Below, piece by piece: positions 6,730 through 8,104 of a stretch of DNA of 8,104 nt. The stretch comes from Bacteroidales bacterium UBA1751. Lineage in GTDB: Bacteria; Bacteroidota; Bacteroidia; Bacteroidales; UBA932. The notes below the pieces were generated by a model. The model was not told the DNA's origin and did no database searches. It saw only the letters and a list, made by a program, of their open reading frames with translations. Made by a program: the position numbers and the translations under genes. Location of the stretch: assembly GCA_002315995.1 (NCBI GenBank), contig DCHN01000079.1:1-8104 (forward strand), read 5' to 3'. Positions within the stretch are counted from its first letter, which is position 1, and every line of letters starts with the position of its first letter.

Positions 6730-7671
6730 TTAGAATTTCTTCTGTATTCCTATGTTGAAGAGTCCGCTGAGAATGTTATATATTGGAATTATCTGGAAGT
6801 TAAACGATGAGTTGTGATAAATCTCGCCTTCGCTCTCCAAATAGGAATCGTTCCAAGATATGAAGTCCAGACTTGTAAAAAGCATCAGATTCTTGTTTAT
6901 ATCAACGCTTATCATTGGCCGCAGTAAAGCACCATAAATGGTGCTTGTCTCGCTATACTGCAGTTTGCGGGTTTCGGTATCACGTGGAATATTCTGGCCA
7001 ATGTACAGTTCCAATTCTCCCCAAAGGTTTAACCTGTCCCAAATAATGTGTGTGATACGGTAACGGAAATATGGCTGGATTCTCCATGTTATATAGTCTG
7101 AAAGTGATACTCCTCCACCTATGAGAGCATTTGCTATCATATATTGGAGTGAAGTTGTTGATTCCATTCCGGAGAAGTTGCAGTCTGCAAAGACAAATTT
7201 TAATCCGGCTGTAATTCGGTCTGTGAAGTTATAGCCTATTGAAGGCTTTATTGCATACGAAAAACGTTTTCCAAGTTTCTCCTTCTCCTCTTCTCCTGCT
7301 CCCTTTGTCAAATACTCTGTATTTTGAAGCATAAATCCGAACTGTATGCTCCAGTAGAACTGTGAGTCTCTCTTTTTATTGGAGGCAATAATCTCTTCCT
7401 TCTTTGGCTTATGGATTTTTCCATGCATCTGGTCGAGTTTCAACTGCATCTCATCCAGTTTCTGATGCATTTCCAAAATAAGCTGTTCGTAATTTTTATT
7501 CTTCAAAGTTGTTGTATCAGAGACGTTTGCCATTGAAGTATCGGCAACCTCCATTTTTGTAATATCAGATATTTTTATTGAAATGGTATCCGATGTAATG
7601 TTCTGGGCAAATGCTCTCTGTCCTGGCATAATCAGCAACGCCACAAGTGCAATAATAACTCTGGTATGCAT
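6730..7671 (-). CDS. Outer-membrane beta-barrel protein with N-terminal coiled coil
   Basis: The 313-aa product begins with a signal peptide (residues 1-22, cleavage after AFA). A Thr/Ser/Asp-rich stretch follows (24-56), then a heptad-like amphipathic helix at about 61-88 built on repeated MHQKLDEM/LKLDQMHGK units, suggesting trimerisation or contact with the cell wall. From about 104 to the end, alternating polar and hydrophobic segments rich in aromatic residues (for example YWSIQFGFML, TWRIQPYFRYRI, LNLWGELELYI) suggest some eight to ten transmembrane strands. The protein ends IQKKF, and a terminal phenylalanine is the usual BAM assembly signal. I cannot name a transport substrate or specific family. 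It is the first gene of the minus-strand cluster, so it may share a promoter with the cytochrome genes; a porin-like role in that pathway is only inference. ATG 7671 is supported by the signal peptide and an A-rich leader. Confidence 0.82.
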   Translation of the reverse strand: MHTRVIIALVALLIMPGQRAFAQNITSDTISIKISDITKMEVADTSMANVSDTTTLKNKNYEQLILEMHQKLDEMQLKLDQMHGKIHKPKKEEIIASNKKRDSQFYWSIQFGFMLQNTEYLTKGAGEEEKEKLGKRFSYAIKPSIGYNFTDRITAGLKFVFADCNFSGMESTTSLQYMIANALIGGGVSLSDYITWRIQPYFRYRITHIIWDRLNLWGELELYIGQNIPRDTETRKLQYSETSTIYGALLRPMISVDINKNLMLFTSLDFISWNDSYLESEGEIYHNSSFNFQIIPIYNILSGLFNIGIQKKF

Positions 7672-7694
7672 ATTTTTGATATGTTAATGAAACG

Positions 7695-7726
7695 CTAAGT
7701 TACAAAAAGTTTTCTTTGTTACTTAG
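7695..7726. promoter_or_regulatory. 32-nt imperfect palindrome, candidate operator or 5'-UTR hairpin
   Basis: CTAAGTTACAAA (7695-7706) faces TTTGTTACTTAG (7715-7726). Six pairs, one T-T mismatch and five further pairs give 11 of 12 matched positions across a short A/T-rich centre. It lies 24 bp upstream of the outer-membrane protein ATG and just downstream of the minus-strand -7 candidate, inside the likely leader. It could be a binding site for a dimeric regulator or an RNA hairpin. It does not match an FNR box (TTGAT-N4-ATCAA) and I cannot name a regulator. Confidence 0.5.
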
Positions 7727-7738
7727 AGTAATTAACTG

Positions 7739-7746
7739 CAAAGGAA
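7739..7746 (-). promoter_or_regulatory. Candidate -7 promoter element of the minus-strand cluster
   Basis: Read on the minus strand, TTCCTTTG followed by CAG matches TAnnTTTG at 5 of 6 fixed positions. It would give a leader of roughly 60 nt before ATG 7671, with the 32-nt palindrome inside that leader. No clear -33 TTTG is visible at the standard spacing. A competing element, TAACTTAG, one mismatch from consensus, lies within the palindrome at 7702-7695. Confidence 0.35.
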
Positions 7747-7830
7747 AACAGTCAATTTTGAAACACTCTTTTTGCGCCACGATGCTGGTAGGTTCATGCG
7801 GCTTTGCTTTTCTTTTCAGAATGGAATCAG

Positions 7831-7838
7831 TAACTTTG
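7831..7838 (+). promoter_or_regulatory. -7 promoter element (TAACTTTG) of the lipoprotein gene
   Basis: TAACTTTG is an exact TAnnTTTG match on the plus strand, 39 bp before ATG 7878, giving a leader of about 30-35 nt that is A-rich. A possible -33 TTTG is at 7803-7806, with a 24-bp spacer that is longer than usual. It diverges from the minus-strand cluster promoter, so one regulator could act on both directions. Confidence 0.55.
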
Positions 7839-7877
7839 TTATTCAAAAAATATCAAAAATAAAGCAGTGTTCAATAT

Positions 7878-8104
7878 ATGAAAACAAAAAGTACATGTAT
7901 GACAATAACAATGGCAATGCCGGTAATCGCGGCACTGTGCCTTTGCAGTTGTTCGTTTCATACCGCAAAAACAGAGGTAAAAAAGTATGATTTGGAACAT
8001 CATTTCGCGCCAAGTAACTTCAACGATTTTCTTGCCACCCGCACAACTGCTCCAATGATTGACTCAAATGGGGTGAAGTATGAGAGGGCCGACATTGAAT
8101 CAGG
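7878..8104 (+). CDS. Putative lipoprotein, 3' end outside the window
   Basis: Translation from ATG 7878 stays open to the window end, giving 75 complete codons of a longer gene. The N-terminus MKTKSTCMT is followed by a hydrophobic stretch (residues 9-22) and the lipobox LCSC, with the lipid-carrying cysteine at position 25, so the product is a predicted lipoprotein. The residues after the cysteine are SFHTAK, lacking the acidic surface-export signal described for Bacteroides surface lipoproteins, so a periplasm-facing location is somewhat more likely. The mature part seen so far is polar, including YDLEHHFAPSNFNDFLATR (37-55 region). I do not recognise the family. It is transcribed divergently from the outer-membrane protein and cytochrome cluster, behind its own consensus -7 element. 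An overlapping frame starting at 7772 lacks any such features and is not supported. Confidence 0.72.
   Translation, partial: MKTKSTCMTITMAMPVIAALCLCSCSFHTAKTEVKKYDLEHHFAPSNFNDFLATRTTAPMIDSNGVKYERADIES

Noticed and set aside
7772..7990. 72-codon plus-strand open frame in the divergent region
   Set aside because: It spans the promoter candidate and overlaps the lipoprotein frame; its translation is basic and Asn/Lys-rich with no signal or motif.

Overview
The window looks like chromosomal DNA from a member of the Bacteroidota, most likely order Bacteroidales (Bacteroides/Prevotella relatives). Supporting signs are TAnnTTTG-type -7 promoter elements, the absence of Shine-Dalgarno sequences before start codons, A-rich leaders, and the gene types present (compact fused system II cytochrome c synthase, tri-haem cytochrome c peroxidase, secreted histidine phosphatase). 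This is inference; no rRNA or other marker gene is present.

Layout. Positions 1-60 hold a cluster of inverted TTGTGGCC/GGCCACAA repeats, including a perfect 10-bp hairpin. Two plus-strand genes follow: an unrecognised 184-aa protein (139-693) and a PLP-dependent cysteine synthase of the CysK/CysM family (851-1756). Both have a -7-like promoter element ending only four bases before the start codon. The cysteine synthase converges, across a 9-bp gap, with a four-gene minus-strand cluster running from 7671 down to 1766. In transcription order this encodes an outer-membrane beta-barrel protein with an N-terminal coiled coil, a fused ResB-CcsA cytochrome c synthase, a membrane-anchored tri-haem cytochrome c peroxidase (overlapping the synthase by ATGA), and a secreted two-domain phosphatase joining a histidine acid phosphatase to a calcineurin-like metallophosphoesterase. 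A 206-bp divergent region (7672-7877) with a 32-nt imperfect palindrome and promoter candidates on both strands separates this cluster from a plus-strand lipoprotein gene cut off by the window end.

How the genes fit together. The synthase attaches haem to periplasmic CxxCH motifs and the adjacent peroxidase has three of them, so this pair is a self-contained maturation-plus-enzyme unit for periplasmic peroxide reduction. The outer-membrane protein and the double phosphatase are also predicted to be exported, but their link to haem chemistry is positional only. I found no mobile element, CRISPR array, tRNA or rRNA. The most unusual items are the double-phosphatase fusion, the wobble-dependent hairpin in front of it, the palindrome in the divergent control region, and the matching promoter-to-start arrangement of the two plus-strand genes. 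I see no evidence of a wholly new biological system.
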